Below are positions 40,128 to 49,005 of a stretch of DNA of 64,000 nucleotides, piece after piece. Location of the stretch: NCBI GenBank assembly GCA_016183655.1, contig JACPEH010000010.1, positions 62,001 to 126,000 on the forward strand. Reading direction: 5' to 3'. The stretch's first letter is position 1. Every line of letters begins with the position of its first letter. Below the pieces are notes generated by a model, which did no database searches, was not told where the DNA came from, and was given only the letters and a program-made list of their open reading frames with translations. Position numbers and translations under genes: made by a program. This DNA is from Rhodocyclales bacterium (GTDB lineage Bacteria; Pseudomonadota; Gammaproteobacteria; Burkholderiales; Rhodocyclaceae).

Positions 40128-41426
40128 ATGACGGCGCGCCCCGACCGGATCGGCAAGTACGAAGTTGTCGGCGAGCTCGGCCAGGGCGCGACCGCCACCG
40201 TCTATCTCGGCCATGATCCGTTCGCGCAGCGCGACGTCGCGATCAAGCTGGGCTTCCCGGAAGCCCTCAAGGACAGCGAACGCGGCCGGCTCTACTCGCA
40301 CCTGTTCCTCAACGAGGCGTCGCTGGTCGGCAAGCTCAACCACCCGCACATCGTGCAGATCTACGACGCGGTGGTCGCCGAGGACCTCTGCTACATCGTC
40401 ATGGAGTACGTGCCGGGCGGCACGCTGGAGGCCTTCTGCGCCCCGGACCGGCTGCTGCCGGTCGAGCGCGTCGTCGAGATCGCCTTCAAATGCTCGCGCG
40501 CGCTCGACTTCGCCCACCGCCTCGGCATCACGCACCGCGACATCAAGCCGGCCAACATCCTGGTCGCCGGCGCCAACGCCACCAGCGGCGACATCAAGAT
40601 TTCCGACTTCGGCGCCGCGCTCACCGGCGGCGTGGACCGCACGCAGGTCTCCGGCATCGGCTCGCCGGCCTACATGTCGCCGCAGCAGGTTAAGGAACAG
40701 CCGCTCGACCACCGCACCGACATCTACTCGCTCGGCGTCGTCATGTACCAGTTGCTCACCGGCCAGCTGCCGTTCCAGGCGAGCAACAACTACAACATGG
40801 TCTACCAGATCATCAACACGGCGCCGACGCCGATCGGCCAGCTGCGCCGGGAAGTCCCGCACAGTCTCGAAATCATCGTGGAAAAAGCGATGGCCAAGGA
40901 CCTCGACCGGCGCTACGCGACCTGGGCCGACTTCGCGCACGACCTCGCCGAATTCTTCCGCAACAAGAAGAACAAGGCGGCGGCGCGGGATTTCGCGGAA
41001 ACCGAGAAGTTCGACACGCTGCGCTCACTCGCCTTCTTCGCCGACTTCTCCGACGTCGAGATCTGGGAAGTGGTGCGCTTCTCGCAGTGGCAGACGGTCG
41101 GCCCCGGCGACATGGTGATGCGCGACGGCGAACCCGGCGACTTCTTCTGCTTCCTCGCCGAGGGCGAGCTGAAGGTCACCAAGAACGGCAAGATCCTCAA
41201 CCTGCTGACGGCAGGCGACTGCCTGGGCGAGATGGCGGTGATCAGCCGCGGCGCGCAGGTGCGCGGCGCCGACGTCTCGGCGCTGACCGAGGCGAAGGTG
41301 ATCACGGTGCGCGGCGAGGCGCTGCAGCGCGCCTCGGAGACCTGCCGCATGCACTTCTACCAGGCCTTCCTGGAAGTGCTGGCGAACCGGCTGGCGCTGG
41401 CCAACCAGCGGCTGGCGGCGTTTTAG
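40128..41426 (+). CDS. Ser/Thr protein kinase with C-terminal cyclic-nucleotide-binding domain (paralog 1)
   Basis: A 432-aa soluble Hanks-type kinase. The glycine loop GQGATATVY (18-26), catalytic lysine K40, HRD at 136-138 (HRDIKPANI) and DFG at 160-162 are all intact, so it should be active. A cNMP-binding domain follows (about 300-420) with the cassette CLGEMAVISRGAQVRGADV. The usual extracellular PASTA sensor and membrane segment are missing, so input probably comes through the nucleotide domain. Close in architecture to the gene at 58010-59350. Cotranscription with argH is likely from the short gap. Confidence 0.92.
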   Translation: MTARPDRIGKYEVVGELGQGATATVYLGHDPFAQRDVAIKLGFPEALKDSERGRLYSHLFLNEASLVGKLNHPHIVQIYDAVVAEDLCYIVMEYVPGGTLEAFCAPDRLLPVERVVEIAFKCSRALDFAHRLGITHRDIKPANILVAGANATSGDIKISDFGAALTGGVDRTQVSGIGSPAYMSPQQVKEQPLDHRTDIYSLGVVMYQLLTGQLPFQASNNYNMVYQIINTAPTPIGQLRREVPHSLEIIVEKAMAKDLDRRYATWADFAHDLAEFFRNKKNKAAARDFAETEKFDTLRSLAFFADFSDVEIWEVVRFSQWQTVGPGDMVMRDGEPGDFFCFLAEGELKVTKNGKILNLLTAGDCLGEMAVISRGAQVRGADVSALTEAKVITVRGEALQRASETCRMHFYQAFLEVLANRLALANQRLAAF

Positions 41427-41456
41427 TAGTCAAGTTCCTTTCAGTCCGACAAGCCG

Positions 41457-41966
41457 CTAGCGGCCGCAGCCGATCCGGTAGTGCGACTTCTGGCTCTCGG
41501 TCCACGACTGGGCACTGCGCACGGTCTTCGTCGTGCCGTCGAAGAGCACGTCGAAACGCGCCGCCTCGCCCCAGGCATCGCAATAGCGCCACTCCCAGAC
41601 CAGTTCGTCGCGCGCCGCGAAATAGGCGGTCCATTCCGGCTGCGGCGGCCCGAGCAGTTGCAGCACCTCGGCCTGCGTCATGCCCGGCCGGACGCGGGCG
41701 AACGACGCCTCGTCGAGCACGTTCACCGTCTGTTGCAGGCGGCCGCCAGCATCGATGAAGACCATGAACGTATGGAAAGCCGCCGGCCCGCGCGGGTAGG
41801 CCAGTTGCCGGCCGCCGGCCGGCAGCTCCCACTGCATCGCCGGCGCGCCCATCGCCGCACGCACCTCGGCTTCGGTGGCGACGCCGGGCCGCAGGCCGTA
41901 GCCGGAATAGGAGGCACAGGCGGCCAGCAGCAGCGAGCAGGCGAGAACGAGAGGACGGAATGGCAT
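41457..41966 (-). CDS. outer-membrane-type lipoprotein, SmpA/OmlA-like
   Basis: Start at 41966 (MPFRPLVLACSLLLAACAS) gives a 169-aa lipoprotein with a lipobox LAAC at about residues 14-17. The mature part has two repeats of the BamE/SmpA kind: RPGVATEAEVRAAMGAP and RPGMTQAEVLQLLGPPQPEW. BamE itself is shorter and single-domain, so this is a relative rather than clear BamE. It is convergent with the kinase gene. Confidence 0.82.
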   Translation of the reverse strand: MPFRPLVLACSLLLAACASYSGYGLRPGVATEAEVRAAMGAPAMQWELPAGGRQLAYPRGPAAFHTFMVFIDAGGRLQQTVNVLDEASFARVRPGMTQAEVLQLLGPPQPEWTAYFAARDELVWEWRYCDAWGEAARFDVLFDGTTKTVRSAQSWTESQKSHYRIGCGR

Positions 41967-42049
41967 GGCACACAGTCGGCAAGGGCGTCGCTTCATTCTG
42001 GCGCAGTTGGCCCGACACTGCCAGCGTACCGGCTGGACGGGCGCGGCCG

Positions 42050-42322
42050 TTAGGGCGTGTTCACAGTAGATTCGTGGAGCGCGTTGCTGCGCAAAGGCGG
42101 TGGATGCGAGGCGCGCGGCGCCGCCCGCACTGATGTGCGGGCAAGCCGTGCAACGAAGCAGACGCCGCCTTTGCGCAGCAACCCTTCGGGACGATGTCTG
42201 CGTGGGCGCATCGCGGCGTTGCGGCGGCTTGCCTGGCACCAGCCAGGCGGCGCCACCGCGCCTTGCGCTGCATCCCACACAGACATCGTCGCGCCCATGA
42301 ATCTACTGTGAACACGCCCTAA
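42050..42322. mobile_element. MITE-like element with 23-24 bp terminal inverted repeats
   Basis: The ends TTAGGGCGTGTTCACAGTAG (from 42050) and its reverse complement (to 42322) match perfectly over about 24 bases and bound a 273-bp sequence with no transposase. Inside, TTGCTGCGCAAAGGCGG-like arms (about 42082 and 42166) form a second inverted pair. GGGCGTGTTCACA ends are reminiscent of IS5-group insertion sequences, from memory only. The right end supplies the TAG stop codon (42319-42321) of the beta-lactamase/NamZ gene. Confidence 0.85.
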
Positions 42323-44643
42323 TCCGCGTAGAGCAGGAAGGGGTGGGCGCGCGCGCGGAATTCGGCGAGCGCCGCCGCCCAGCCGGCGGCGATCCCGGCC
42401 GGCGCCTGCCCGGCCCGGATCGCATCGAGGGTCGCCTGGCTGCCGAGGTTGCCGAGGATCTTGTCCAGCGAAAAATGCTGTGGATAGAGGCGGTGCAGCG
42501 TCGCCGCCAGGGCCACGCCGAGCGCCGGCGCGTCGAGCGCATCGCGGTCGACGAGCTCGATGCGCACGCCGTGGCAATGCTCACCGGCATGGCGCGCAGC
42601 CACCGGCACGAACTCGGCGGGAACGAAACGCACGCCCGGCAGCGCGAGCAGCGCCAGTTCGTCGGCGAGCCGGCGGCCGTCGATCCACGGCGCGCCGACC
42701 AGCGCGAAGGGCTCATCGGTGCCGCGGCCGACCGACACTTCGGCGCCTTCGACGATGCCGACGCCGGGATACAGCGTCGCCGCGGCGAGGCTGGTCAGGT
42801 TGGGCGACGGCGGCAGCCAGGGCAGACCGCTGTCGTCGTACCACAGATGGCGGCGATAGCCCTGCATCGGGATCACCGTCAGGCGGACGTCGAGCCCCGC
42901 CTCGGCCCGGAACAGCCGCGCGAACTCACCCAGCGTCAGGCCGTGGCGCAGCGGCAGGGGCCAGTAGCCGGTAAACGACTGGCGCCCGGCGTCGAGCAGC
43001 GGCCCCTGCACGATGGCTGCGTTGACCGGATTGGGGCGATCGAGCACGACCACCTGCAGCCCCCGCTCCGCCGCCGCCTCGATGACGTAGGCGAGCGTGC
43101 TGGCGTAGGTGTAGAAGCGGACGCCGACGTCCTGCAGATCGACCACCACCGCGTCGAGCCCGTCGAGCATCGCCGCCGTCGGCCGGCGGGTCGCTCCGTA
43201 CAGGCTGTAGACCGGCAGCCCGGTCAGCGCGTCGCGGTCGTCGGCGACCGCCCCCTCGCGGTCGGCGGCAAGGCCGTGTTCCGGGCTGAAGATCGCCGCG
43301 AGACGAAGCTGCGGCGTGCGGAACAGCACGTCGATGCTGCGCCGCCCGGCCGCATCGACGCCGCTGCGGTGGGTCAGCAGGCCGACGCGCAATCCGCGCA
43401 AGGGCGCGAAGTCCTGCGCCGCGAGCACGTCGATGCCGGTGCGCACCGGCGCCGCCACCGGCTTCGGCACGTACGGCGCCACGCGGGCGCCCAGCTCCGG
43501 CCGCGCCGCGGCCAGCGCCGCCGGCGGCAGCGGCCCCAGCGCGGCGGCGACGGCGGCGACCACCCGCGCACGCAGCGGCGCCGCGTCGCCGCCGCCGTCG
43601 GGATGGAGGCGGCTGCTGAGGATGACGACATAGACCCCGGAGAGCGGATCGAGCCACAGCCCGGTGCCGGTATAGCCGAGGTGGCTGGCGACGGCCAGCG
43701 GCGGCAGCGCGGCGCGGTTGGCGGCGAGCGGCGCCTCCAGGCGCCAGCCGAGGCCGCGCGGCGGCGCCGCCGGCCAGGTCTGCGGCATCAGCATCTCCGC
43801 CAGCGACGACGGCGCCAATAGCGGTGCGCCGCCGGCCAGCAGCGCCCGCGCGAAGCGGGCCAGGTCCGCCGCCGTGCCGAACAGCCCGGCGCTGCCGGCG
43901 ACGCCGCCGAGACGGGCAGCCAGCGGGTCATGCACCTCGCCGCGCCGCCACGCGGCACCGTTGGCAGAGGTCGGCGCGACGCGGTGGCGCAGCTCGGCCG
44001 ATGGCAGGAAAGCAGTGTCTCCCATATGCAACGGCTGCAGCACCTGGCGTTCGACGAAGACGTCGAGCGGCTGCCCGGAAACGCGGCGAACCAGTTCGCC
44101 GAGCACGGCGAAGTTAACGTCGCTGTAGCGCGCTTCGCCGCCGGCGCGCCCCTCGGGGCGGACCGCCGCCAGCCGGCGCAGCACCTCGGCCGGCCGCAGC
44201 ACGCCGCGCAGGTCGATCCCGGCCGGCAGTCCGGAGGTATGCGCCAGCAGCTGGCGGACGCTGATCGCCGCCTTGCCGTGCGCGGCGAACTCCGGCCAAT
44301 AGCGGGCGGCCGGCGCATCGAGCGCGAGCCGGCCGCGCTCGACGAGGCGCAGGATCGCCGGCGTCGTCGCCACGACCTTGGTCAGCGAGGCCAGATCGAA
44401 CACGGTATCCAGGGTCATCGGCTCGGCCGCCGGCAGCAGCGCGCGCCGGCCGAAGGCCTGCGCATAGACGATGCGCTCGCCCTGGCCGACGAGAACGACC
44501 GCGCCGGGAATATGCCCGGCCGCGATCTCGGCCTCGACGATGCCGGCCAGCGGCGCCAACTGCTCGATCTGCAGCAGCGGCTGCGCCCGCCCGACCGCCG
44601 GCAGGACGAGCAGCAAGGCGAGCAGGAAGCGCAGCGTCCTCAT
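42319..44643 (-). CDS. beta-lactamase-family hydrolase fused to NamZ (DUF1343) muramidase
   Basis: A 774-aa exported fusion with a signal peptide (about 1-20). Residues about 30-380 form a class C beta-lactamase/S12 domain with SxxK at S86-K89 (ASLTK) and Y173 in the YSD position. Residues about 405-774 are a NamZ/DUF1343 domain (LRGLRVGLLTHRSGVD, VVVDLQDVGVRFYTYAST, VSVGRGTDEPFALVGAPW), a family of exo-N-acetylmuramidases in peptidoglycan recovery. Together they suggest a periplasmic enzyme that processes muropeptides. It starts in a 4-base overlap with the upstream hydrolase, and its stop lies in the MITE. Confidence 0.9.
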   Translation of the reverse strand: MRTLRFLLALLLVLPAVGRAQPLLQIEQLAPLAGIVEAEIAAGHIPGAVVLVGQGERIVYAQAFGRRALLPAAEPMTLDTVFDLASLTKVVATTPAILRLVERGRLALDAPAARYWPEFAAHGKAAISVRQLLAHTSGLPAGIDLRGVLRPAEVLRRLAAVRPEGRAGGEARYSDVNFAVLGELVRRVSGQPLDVFVERQVLQPLHMGDTAFLPSAELRHRVAPTSANGAAWRRGEVHDPLAARLGGVAGSAGLFGTAADLARFARALLAGGAPLLAPSSLAEMLMPQTWPAAPPRGLGWRLEAPLAANRAALPPLAVASHLGYTGTGLWLDPLSGVYVVILSSRLHPDGGGDAAPLRARVVAAVAAALGPLPPAALAAARPELGARVAPYVPKPVAAPVRTGIDVLAAQDFAPLRGLRVGLLTHRSGVDAAGRRSIDVLFRTPQLRLAAIFSPEHGLAADREGAVADDRDALTGLPVYSLYGATRRPTAAMLDGLDAVVVDLQDVGVRFYTYASTLAYVIEAAAERGLQVVVLDRPNPVNAAIVQGPLLDAGRQSFTGYWPLPLRHGLTLGEFARLFRAEAGLDVRLTVIPMQGYRRHLWYDDSGLPWLPPSPNLTSLAAATLYPGVGIVEGAEVSVGRGTDEPFALVGAPWIDGRRLADELALLALPGVRFVPAEFVPVAARHAGEHCHGVRIELVDRDALDAPALGVALAATLHRLYPQHFSLDKILGNLGSQATLDAIRAGQAPAGIAAGWAAALAEFRARAHPFLLYAD

Positions 44644-45878
44644 GGCCGGCGCAGCCCGTCGGGGGTGTAGACGTTGCGCGGATTCCACAACATCCAGCCG
44701 TTGCTGCCGACCGCCTCGGCGGCGTCGATCTGCCGGCGGATCTGGTCGCCGGCGAAGGCGCGGCGGTCGAAGGCGTAGTCGCGGAAGGCCTGCAGCCAGG
44801 GGCGGAAGCGCAGCGGCGACAGGCCGCTGCGCTCGACGGCGCGTTTCAGCGTCAGCGACACGATTTCGTAGGGATGCTCGACCGGATTCGTATAGCCGGG
44901 AATGCCGAGGTGGAAGCCGGAGGGATAGAGCATCGGCGACAGGTAGTCGGCGTGCGCGGCCAGGGGCTCGATCTTCTGCCCGATGAAGGTGTCGTTGGCG
45001 TTCCACGCGACGTAACCGAAGATGTCGGCGGCGATGAAGACGTTGTAGCGGGCGAGCCGCTGCTTCGCCGCGGCGAGGAAGCCGGCGATCGCGGCGACCC
45101 GCTGCTCCTCGCTGTTGGGGACCGAGAAGGCGAGGCCGACAGCATCGGGGAAGCGCACGTAGTCGAACTGGATTTCGTCGAAGCCCAGCGCCGCCGCCTC
45201 CTCGGCGACGTCGAGGTTGTAGGCCCAGACCTCGGGGTGCGCCGGGTCGGCCCAGGCAAGCTGCTCGCGGTCGCGGAAGAGCGCGCCGGCAGCGGTCTGC
45301 ACCGCCCATTCCGGGTGGGCACTGGCCAGCGGATCGTCCTTGAAGACGACGATGCGCGCGATCAGGTAGAGCCCCCGCTCCTTCAGCGTCGCGAGCAGCG
45401 CCGGCATGTCGCGCACCGTCGTGTGGCGGCGGGCGCCGATCGCCTCCGCCAGCGCCACCTTGCTGGCGTAGGGGATCAGGCCGCGATCGCCCTTGACGTC
45501 GATCACCAGCGCGTTGATCTCGGTGGCATCGGCGATCGCCAGCGCGGCCTCGCGCAAGCCGCGATCGCCGATGCCCCAGACCGACAGATAGAGGGCCTTC
45601 GGCCGGATTGCGGAAAGGCGCAGCGGCGGCGCCTCGGCGGCGGCAACCGCCACCGTCGCCCGGCGATAGCCGATGGCGCGCGCGGCGACCGTGCCGCCGC
45701 TGCCGGCGAAGGCGTAACCGCCGTCGCTGTCGGTCGTCGTCACCTCGCCACCGTGGCTGACGACGGCGCCGGCGAGCGGCCGGCCGCTGTCGGCGTCGAG
45801 CACGCGGCCGTGAAGCGCAGCGGCGGACGGCAGCAGGGCCGCGCACGCCGCGCCGAGCAGGAAGCGCCGGAGCTTCAT
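44640..45878 (-). CDS. putative glycoside hydrolase, COG1306/DUF4015 family
   Basis: A 412-aa exported protein (signal about 1-22). A small carboxypeptidase-regulatory-like beta domain (ALHGRVLDADSGRPLAGAVV, about 22-90) precedes a TIM-barrel-like DUF4015 domain. That domain is marked by VIDVKGDRGLIPYAS, LIARIVVFKD, GFDEIQFDYVRFPD and DYLSPMLYPSGF. The family is predicted to hydrolyse polysaccharides; the substrate is untested. It overlaps both neighbours by 4 bases (45875-45878 and 44640-44643), so the three-gene operon is tightly coupled. Confidence 0.88.
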   Translation of the reverse strand: MKLRRFLLGAACAALLPSAAALHGRVLDADSGRPLAGAVVSHGGEVTTTDSDGGYAFAGSGGTVAARAIGYRRATVAVAAAEAPPLRLSAIRPKALYLSVWGIGDRGLREAALAIADATEINALVIDVKGDRGLIPYASKVALAEAIGARRHTTVRDMPALLATLKERGLYLIARIVVFKDDPLASAHPEWAVQTAAGALFRDREQLAWADPAHPEVWAYNLDVAEEAAALGFDEIQFDYVRFPDAVGLAFSVPNSEEQRVAAIAGFLAAAKQRLARYNVFIAADIFGYVAWNANDTFIGQKIEPLAAHADYLSPMLYPSGFHLGIPGYTNPVEHPYEIVSLTLKRAVERSGLSPLRFRPWLQAFRDYAFDRRAFAGDQIRRQIDAAEAVGSNGWMLWNPRNVYTPDGLRRP

Positions 45879-46735
45879 CGCGGCGCCTCCGGCGCGCGCC
45901 GCGCGCCGTCGCGCAGCAGCCGCAGCAGCCCGGCGACGCCGAGACCATCGACGATCAGGTAACGGGGCAGCGCCAGCGGCGGATCGCGGTCGCTGGCGTG
46001 GCGCTCGCCCAGGGCGAAGGCGGCGCGGTAGCCGGCCTCGGCCGCAGCCGTCTCCAGCTCCGCATCGTGGATGCCGAACGGCCAGGCGAGCATCGCCGCC
46101 TCGGTGCCGAGCCGCGAGCGCAGCGTGCGGCGCGGCTTCTCCAACTGCTCGCGGACGAACTGGCGGTAGGCGTCGGGGGCCAGCCGCCGCCGTTCGACAC
46201 GGAAGTCCGGATGCCACCAGGTATGCGACTGCACGTCGACGAGGCCGCTGACCACGATCTCGGCGAGCTGCTCCCAGGTCAGCGCATAGGCGGCGTTGGC
46301 GATCGCCGACGGATAGATGAACAGCGTCACCGGCAGACGCTCGCGGCGGATGATCGGCAACAACTCGGTGTAGACCGTGCGGTGGCCGTCGTCGACGGTG
46401 ATCGCGACGGCCTTTTCGGGCAGCGGCGCCCGTCCGGCGAGGCCGTCGACGACGGTGGCGAGCGGCACGATCGCATAGCCCTCCGCACGCAGGCGGACGA
46501 GCTGCGCCGCGAAGGTGGCGGTGCGCGTCGTCATGCTGTCGGCGACGACCTCGCCGAAGCGGTGGTAGACAAGGATCGCCGCACTGCCGGCGTCGGCCGC
46601 CGCCGCGGCAAGGAGCGCGAGCGTCGCCAGCAGCGCGCGCAACGCAGCGCCGCCGCGACCGCGCGCCGGGGCTGCGGTCGGGACTGTCGGTGGGCAGGTC
46701 GCTGCGGCGCCGTGTCGCATGTCGTCGAAAAGCAT
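45875..46735 (-). CDS. polysaccharide deacetylase family protein
   Basis: An exported NodB-type deacetylase, first in the three-gene operon. It has a signal-like segment (ALRALLATLALLAAAAADAG), the opening AAILVYHRFGEV, the metal-site TVDDGHRTVY with paired aspartates, and SHTWWHPDF with the HxxxH histidines. I use the ATG at 46735 (286 aa); a GTG at 46750 and a later ATG at 46720 are alternatives because no strong ribosome binding site is visible. Likely targets are N-acetylated glycans in the envelope. Confidence 0.85.
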   Translation of the reverse strand: MLFDDMRHGAAATCPPTVPTAAPARGRGGAALRALLATLALLAAAAADAGSAAILVYHRFGEVVADSMTTRTATFAAQLVRLRAEGYAIVPLATVVDGLAGRAPLPEKAVAITVDDGHRTVYTELLPIIRRERLPVTLFIYPSAIANAAYALTWEQLAEIVVSGLVDVQSHTWWHPDFRVERRRLAPDAYRQFVREQLEKPRRTLRSRLGTEAAMLAWPFGIHDAELETAAAEAGYRAAFALGERHASDRDPPLALPRYLIVDGLGVAGLLRLLRDGARRAPEAPR

Positions 46736-46838
46736 GGTCGCTACCGGCACAAGGTATCACCAAAAGGCGGCAGCGCCCCGCCGGATGTCACCGGCGCTGC
46801 CGCACGATGCGGATTGCCGGCAGCGGCTTTCCGATGCT

Positions 46839-46858
46839 ATATTAGAAAAGTCTAATAA
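46839..46858. promoter_or_regulatory. palindrome overlapping promoter of the AhpD-like gene
   Basis: TATTAGAAAAGTCTAATA is a perfect inverted repeat (ATTAGA-AAAG-TCTAAT) in an otherwise GC-rich spacer, 18 bases before the ATG at 46876. TATATT just upstream could be a -10. A dimeric regulator of the MarR, ArsR or Rrf2 kind is plausible. Confidence 0.45.
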
Positions 46859-46875
46859 ATAGCAGGAGCACCGCC

Positions 46876-47247
46876 ATGAGCAAATCCTTCGTCAGCATCA
46901 CCCGCGACGTCGCGCAAGGCATGGAAGCGCTGCGCCGGGACATCCCGGAAACGATGCAGGGCTTCAATGCGATGGCCAGATCGGCGCTCAAGGGCGGCGC
47001 CATCGACGAGCTGCACAAGGAGCTGATCGCGCTGGCGATCGGCGTTGCCAGCCGCTGCGACGCCTGCATCGGTTTCCACGTCAAGGCGTTGATCCGCCTC
47101 GGCGTCACGCGCGAGCAGCTGACCGAAACGCTCGGCATCTGCACTTACATGGGCGGCGGTCCGACGCTGATGTACGCAGCGGAAGCGGTGCGCGCCTACG
47201 ACGAGTTCTCGGCGCGCACCGCCGCCGCCGCGACGGCAACCGCCTGA
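46876..47247 (+). CDS. carboxymuconolactone decarboxylase family protein (AhpD-like)
   Basis: A 123-aa protein with the AhpD core: C61xxC64 and H68 in SRCDACIGFHVKALIRLG, the redox motif of alkylhydroperoxidase-type members. GAGCACC precedes the ATG (AGGAG 7 bases upstream). Members act in peroxide defence or as general thiol reductants. An alpha/beta hydrolase gene follows after 16 bases and may be in the same transcript. Confidence 0.9.
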   Translation: MSKSFVSITRDVAQGMEALRRDIPETMQGFNAMARSALKGGAIDELHKELIALAIGVASRCDACIGFHVKALIRLGVTREQLTETLGICTYMGGGPTLMYAAEAVRAYDEFSARTAAAATATA

Positions 47248-47263
47248 GGCCGCAGCGCCGGTC

Positions 47264-48169
47264 ATGGACGCATCGAGCCTGCTGCTGGCGGCGCTGGCGG
47301 CGGCACTTCTCGCTACCCCGGCGCTCTTTCACGCCGCGCTGCGCCGCAGCCTGACCCCGCGCCGCCGTAGCGACGGCGGCGAACCGGAAGGCGTCGCGCT
47401 GCCGGCACAGGCAATCGCGCTGCCCGGCGCCAACGGCAAGCGCCTTTTCGCCTGGTACATCCCGGCGGCCGCAGGCGGCGGTGCCGCCCCCTGCGCGGTG
47501 CTGCTGCACGGCTGGGGCGGCAACGCCGGCGACCTGCTGCCGCTGGCGGTGCCGCTGCATGCCGCGGGCTACTCGCTGCTGCTGCTCGACGCCCGCAACC
47601 ACGGACGCAGCGACGCCGACAGCTTCGCCTCGATGCCGCGCTTCGCCGAGGATCTCGATTGCGCGATCGACTGGCTGCGCCGGCAGCCGGCGTGCGATCC
47701 GGCGCGGCTGGCCGTCATCGGTCACTCGGTCGGCGCCGCCGCGGCGCTGCTTGCCGCCTCGCGGCGCAGCGACATCGCCGCCGTCGTCAGCATCGCCGCC
47801 TTCGCCCATCCGGCAAGCGTCATGCGCCGCTTCCTCGCCGCCCGGCGCATCCCCTTCATTCCGCTCGGCTGGTACGCGCTGCGCTACGTCGAGCGCGTCA
47901 TCGGCCACCGCTTCGACGCCATCGCGCCGGAGCACACCATCCGCCGCGTCAGCTGTCCGGTGCTGCTGGTCCACGGCAGCGAGGACCGCACCGTACCGCC
48001 CGCCGACGCGCACCATCTGGCGCAATGCGCCGGCGGCCGGGCGCAGCTCCTGCTGCTGCGCGGCGACCACGAGGCCTTCGCCGATCCGGCGGCCGGCATC
48101 GCCGCCGTACGCACCTTCCTCGCCGCGACGCTGCCGTACACGCCGCTGAAGCACGCGTCGACCACCTGA
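47264..48169 (+). CDS. alpha/beta hydrolase
   Basis: A 301-aa hydrolase with an N-terminal hydrophobic anchor or signal (LLLAALAAALLATPALF). It has the oxyanion motif LLHGWGGNAGD, the nucleophile elbow GHSVGAAAA, and late Asp (GSEDRTVPPADAHH) and His (RGDHEAF) that complete a catalytic triad. Resembles the BAAT/dipeptidyl and YqkD-like groups. Substrate unknown. Confidence 0.88.
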   Translation: MDASSLLLAALAAALLATPALFHAALRRSLTPRRRSDGGEPEGVALPAQAIALPGANGKRLFAWYIPAAAGGGAAPCAVLLHGWGGNAGDLLPLAVPLHAAGYSLLLLDARNHGRSDADSFASMPRFAEDLDCAIDWLRRQPACDPARLAVIGHSVGAAAALLAASRRSDIAAVVSIAAFAHPASVMRRFLAARRIPFIPLGWYALRYVERVIGHRFDAIAPEHTIRRVSCPVLLVHGSEDRTVPPADAHHLAQCAGGRAQLLLLRGDHEAFADPAAGIAAVRTFLAATLPYTPLKHASTT

Positions 48170-48337
48170 CTGCAACGCTCAATGGCCGCTCGCTAATGAA
48201 ACAGAACCGTTTTCCGGACCGACGCGACAATTCCGAGCGAGTCATCCAAACGCCGATGTCGCAAAACAATGTTTGATGCATAATGCCAAAGTCGTATCGA
48301 CTGCAGATCGACATATCATTCCGCCCGGAAAACTGTC

Positions 48338-48946
48338 ATGCCAAGAACACTACTTTTCGCCCTCTCCTTGGTCTGCACGCTGCTTGTCGCCGCCTGCGGT
48401 TCGCCGCCCTCGATAAGGGAATCATCGCTACTCACGGCGAATTTCGAGAAAGCTCGTCGCTTGCATTTCGTGTACCGGCAAGTCGAATTGAAGACCACTT
48501 CCTCGTACAGTTATGGCCGTGGCGCCTACATCGCCGACACCGGATTCAGCCAATTCGGAGCCTTGCTGGCGAATCAGGCGGCACAGGCCTTTGCAGAAAA
48601 GAAGGTGGCGGTAGCGTCCGCACAGGTAATCGACGAGAGCGCCACTTTTCCGCCGCAGGGTGTCATGGGAGCCGACAACACCCCCCTTCCCGTTCTGCTT
48701 GTCGCCCCCGTCAGCGGCAGCAGCCAAGGAACCAAGCAGGCCACATCGATCAGCCATGTATTCTCCGTGCGCCTGCTCGACCCTCGAACGAAACGCCTGA
48801 TATGGAAGGCATCAATCGACACCAGGACATGGAGCGGCCAAGACTTCGTTATGAAGCACGCCGCGAAAACCCTTTATGACGAGGCCTACGCCGCTAAATT
48901 TCTCGGCGCCGTGGCGGAAAAAATGGCCGACGACGGCGTCATCTGA
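48338..48946 (+). CDS. lipoprotein of unknown function, 202 aa
   Basis: An exported lipoprotein with lipobox LVAAC at about residues 17-21. The mature part has a short Tyr/Ser segment (SSYSYGRGAY), then VRLLDPRTKRLIWKASID, which resembles the DUF4136-like outer-membrane lipoproteins that take part in envelope or secretion assemblies, but this is only weak similarity. Base composition is visibly less GC-rich than neighbouring genes, hinting at acquisition. The start has a poor ribosome binding site. Confidence 0.7.
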   Translation: MPRTLLFALSLVCTLLVAACGSPPSIRESSLLTANFEKARRLHFVYRQVELKTTSSYSYGRGAYIADTGFSQFGALLANQAAQAFAEKKVAVASAQVIDESATFPPQGVMGADNTPLPVLLVAPVSGSSQGTKQATSISHVFSVRLLDPRTKRLIWKASIDTRTWSGQDFVMKHAAKTLYDEAYAAKFLGAVAEKMADDGVI

Positions 48947-49005
48947 GCAAATTACCGTAGGGCTTCAGGCGGACAGGAATGCTTCACCAAAAGGAGGAAC
49001 TTCGC

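Noticed and set aside
42057..42577. Short overlapping frames within the MITE
   Set aside because: They read inverted repeats on both strands and match no transposase.
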